Shown here one piece after another: positions 4,818-6,792 of a stretch of DNA of 6,792 nt. Below the pieces are notes generated by a model, which did no database searches, had not been told where the DNA came from, and saw only the letters and a program-made list of their open reading frames with translations. Source of the stretch: Pseudomonadota bacterium. GTDB lineage: Bacteria > Myxococcota > Myxococcia > Myxococcales > Vulgatibacteraceae. How positions within the stretch are numbered: the first letter of the stretch is position 1; each line of letters begins with the position of its first letter. The position numbers were made by a program, and so were the translations under genes. The stretch covers positions 1 through 6,792 of the forward strand of contig JAEZJH010000581.1 in NCBI GenBank assembly GCA_023436385.1, written 5' to 3'.

Positions 4818-6792
4818 ATGCGCCCCGTCCTCGCTCCCGTCACGCTCGCGCTGCTGGCGATGGCCTGCTCCGCCAGCACGTCCGATCATCCGAACGGCGA
4901 TCGGCCGCTGGTGCCGGGCAACCCGGTCTCCACCACGCTCCCCGCGGAGCAGCAGGAGGAGCTCGACCGGCTGAGCACCGCCCTGGTCGCCGCGGGGTCG
5001 CTCACCACCGAGAACTTCCTCGCCGCCCACGCGGTGCCCTTCGCCGCGGAGCTCCCCTACCGGCCCGGGGACGCCGCCCACCTCGACCTGCTGCAGGCCT
5101 CGCCGCTCGCCCTCGACGCCGCGGAGCTTTCGCAGCTCGAGCGGCAGGGCTTCGTGATCTCCGAGCGGCAGCGGTTCACCTCCGTGGCCCACGGGCTCGA
5201 GTTGATCTACGCCGCGGATCTGCCGCTGTTCATCTCCGCCGACGCCATCCTCGAGGCGGTCCACCGCTCCTACGACGACGTGCTGAAGGCCGTCGAGGTG
5301 GAGTCGCTCATCGGCGAGCTGACCACGATGCTCGAGCGGATGCGGGCGCATCTCGCTGCCGGCGGCGCCGCGGAGCTGGGCGAGCAGGCCCGGCGGGACG
5401 CGGACCTCTACCTCGCGGTCGCCCACGGGGTCCTCACCGGCACCGACTCGCCGCCGGTGGCCGGTGCCGACGCGAAGGCGATCGCCGCGTTCCGGGCCGG
5501 CATCGTCGCCAAGGACGGCTGGAAGAACGTGGAGCTGTTCGGCGTGGCCCGGGACGTCGACTTCTCGCAGTTCACGCCCCGGGGCCACTACACCGACTCG
5601 GAGCTCCTCACCCGCTACTTCCAGGCGACGATGTGGCTCGGCCGCATCGACTTCCGGCTCCTCGAGACCCAGTCCGACGGCTCGCAGGTCTTCCACCGCC
5701 GGCAGCTCGAGGGCGCCCTGGCGCTCCGGGCGTTGCTGGATCCGGCGGCCAAGGCCGCGTGGGAGCGGATCGATCGGGCGATCGCGGTCTTCGTCGGCGA
5801 GCCCGACAACATGACGCTCCCGGAGTTCGACGCGCTCCTCGCCGATCTCCACGTCCCCGACGTCGGGTCCCTGGCGTCGATCCCCGACCAGGCGATCGCC
5901 GCGGCGATCGTCGCCGGCGGCTACGGCACCCAGCGGATCTCCAGCCACCTCATGGTCAACGGGATCGGCGCCGGGACCCTGCCGCTCTCCTCGACCTTCC
6001 TGCTCCTCGGCCAGCGCTACGTGGTCGACTCCCACGTCTTCTCGAACCTGGTCTACGACCGGGTCCGGGGCGGCGCGGCGAAGCGGATGATGCCCGATCC
6101 GCTCGACGCGGCCTTCGCCGCCCTGGGCAACGACCAGGCCGCCGCGCTTCTCACTCCCGAACTCGAGCGCTGGGGCTACGCCCCCGACCTCGAGGCGATG
6201 CGGATCCTCGTCGACGCGCACCCCGACACCTTCTGGGAGTCGAACCTCTACAACCTCTGGCTCCGGGCGCTCCGGGGCCTCTCGCCGGACGCCGCCGACC
6301 TCGCCAATCCGGCCTCCGGCCTCCCGGCGGTGGCGCGGACCGAGGCCTGGGGCCGGCGGATGGCGAACACCCAGCTCGCCTCCTGGGCGGAGCTGCGCCA
6401 CGACACCATCCTCTACGCGAAGCAGTCGTACTCCGGCGGCACCACCTGCGAGTTCCCGGACGCCTACGTCGATCCCTACCCGGCCTTCTACGACGCGCTC
6501 CACGCCTACGCGGAGCGGGGCCGGACGCTGGTGGGGACGCTGCAGCTCGAGGGGCCGCTGGCCTCGCGGATCGAGGCCTACTTCGCCGAGCTGTCCGAGG
6601 TCGGCGAGCGGCTCGCCGACATGGCCCGGCGGCAGCGCCGGGGCGCGCCCTTCACGCCGGAGCAGCTGGCCTGGGTCAACCAGGCGGTGCGGATCCAGTG
6701 GGGCTGCGGCGATCCCTTTGGCCTCGAGGGCTGGTACGCCCGGCTCCACTTCGACCCGGCGCGCGGCGCGGAGTTCGATCCGACCATCGCCG
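4818..6792 (+). CDS. DUF3160-family predicted lipoprotein (3' end beyond window)
   Basis: The first 658 residues of a secreted protein in the DUF3160 family, which has no established biochemical function as far as I know. The N-terminus is a short signal with one Arg, a hydrophobic stretch (about 4-16) and a lipobox-like LAMAC with Cys17 as the predicted lipidated residue; Ala at -3 makes the lipobox slightly atypical. The mature part is helical and aromatic-rich. Family landmarks include GQRYVVDSHVFSNLVYDRV (398-416), LRHDTILYAKQSY (526-538) and a closing EFDPTIA at the right edge. Cys544 (GTTCEF) and Cys630 (WGCGDP) could form a periplasmic disulfide. The ATG at 4818 has an excellent Shine-Dalgarno, GGGGAGG at 4804-4810, 7 nt upstream. 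The frame is open to the window end with no frameshift, and only a C-terminal tail should be missing. Family call from remembered motifs. Confidence 0.87.
   Translation, partial: MRPVLAPVTLALLAMACSASTSDHPNGDRPLVPGNPVSTTLPAEQQEELDRLSTALVAAGSLTTENFLAAHAVPFAAELPYRPGDAAHLDLLQASPLALDAAELSQLERQGFVISERQRFTSVAHGLELIYAADLPLFISADAILEAVHRSYDDVLKAVEVESLIGELTTMLERMRAHLAAGGAAELGEQARRDADLYLAVAHGVLTGTDSPPVAGADAKAIAAFRAGIVAKDGWKNVELFGVARDVDFSQFTPRGHYTDSELLTRYFQATMWLGRIDFRLLETQSDGSQVFHRRQLEGALALRALLDPAAKAAWERIDRAIAVFVGEPDNMTLPEFDALLADLHVPDVGSLASIPDQAIAAAIVAGGYGTQRISSHLMVNGIGAGTLPLSSTFLLLGQRYVVDSHVFSNLVYDRVRGGAAKRMMPDPLDAAFAALGNDQAAALLTPELERWGYAPDLEAMRILVDAHPDTFWESNLYNLWLRALRGLSPDAADLANPASGLPAVARTEAWGRRMANTQLASWAELRHDTILYAKQSYSGGTTCEFPDAYVDPYPAFYDALHAYAERGRTLVGTLQLEGPLASRIEAYFAELSEVGERLADMARRQRRGAPFTPEQLAWVNQAVRIQWGCGDPFGLEGWYARLHFDPARGAEFDPTIA

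Noticed and set aside
3418..4974. A 518-codon plus-strand open frame opposite the antiporter, reaching into the DUF3160 gene
   Set aside because: It is rich in Gln/Glu/Arg/His, has no family signal, covers the antiporter antisense, and its tail runs out of frame through the DUF3160 signal peptide.
4750..4974. A GTG-started short frame overlapping the DUF3160 start as a possible leader peptide
   Set aside because: No Shine-Dalgarno precedes the GTG, and the product beyond the first residues is the out-of-frame shadow of the DUF3160 N-terminus.
4767..6749. A 660-codon open frame on the minus strand
   Set aside because: It lies wholly antisense to the DUF3160 gene; its product is a low-complexity Arg/Gly/Glu/Val-rich string with no family features, typical of the antisense frame of GC-rich coding DNA.

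Overview
This 6.8 kb window is very GC-rich, with strongly G/C-ending codons throughout. It reads as ordinary chromosomal DNA from a free-living Gram-negative bacterium. The gene content (a DUF3160 lipoprotein, a GbsR-type regulator, a menaquinone-type methyltransferase and a DAHP synthase with an N-terminal ferredoxin-like domain) fits the Myxococcota or a nearby deltaproteobacterial lineage. That placement is inferred from gene content and composition, not proven. I see no tRNA, rRNA, CRISPR array, insertion sequence or prophage.

Layout. Positions 1-3298, all on the minus strand and read right to left, form a tight four-gene block: a GbsR/MarR-type regulator (3298-2750), a polyprenyl diphosphate synthase (2735-1665), a class I-beta DAHP synthase (1662-682) and a MenG/UbiE methyltransferase (685-1, cut by the window edge). 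The junctions are 14 nt, 2 nt and a 4-nt ATGA overlap. Each of the three downstream genes has a purine-rich Shine-Dalgarno sequence exactly 5 nt before its ATG, so the block is almost certainly one transcript. Upstream, on the same strand, lies a 13-helix-type cation/proton antiporter (4641-3415), separated from the regulator by a 117-nt gap that holds a candidate promoter. After a 176-nt divergent intergenic region, a DUF3160-family lipoprotein gene starts on the plus strand at 4818 and runs off the right edge.

How the genes fit together. The four-gene block makes sense as a quinone supply unit. The prenyl synthase makes the side chain, the DAHP synthase feeds the shikimate pathway towards chorismate (a precursor of the quinone ring), and MenG/UbiE performs the C-methylation after the chain is attached. 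The GbsR-type protein is the obvious candidate local regulator.

The points most worth a second look are the antiporter's Asn-Asn pair where relatives carry the ion-binding Asp, the regulator/prenyl/DAHP/methyltransferase gene grouping, and a tandem hairpin with atypical codons inside the DAHP synthase gene. I found nothing that amounts to a clearly new multi-gene system.
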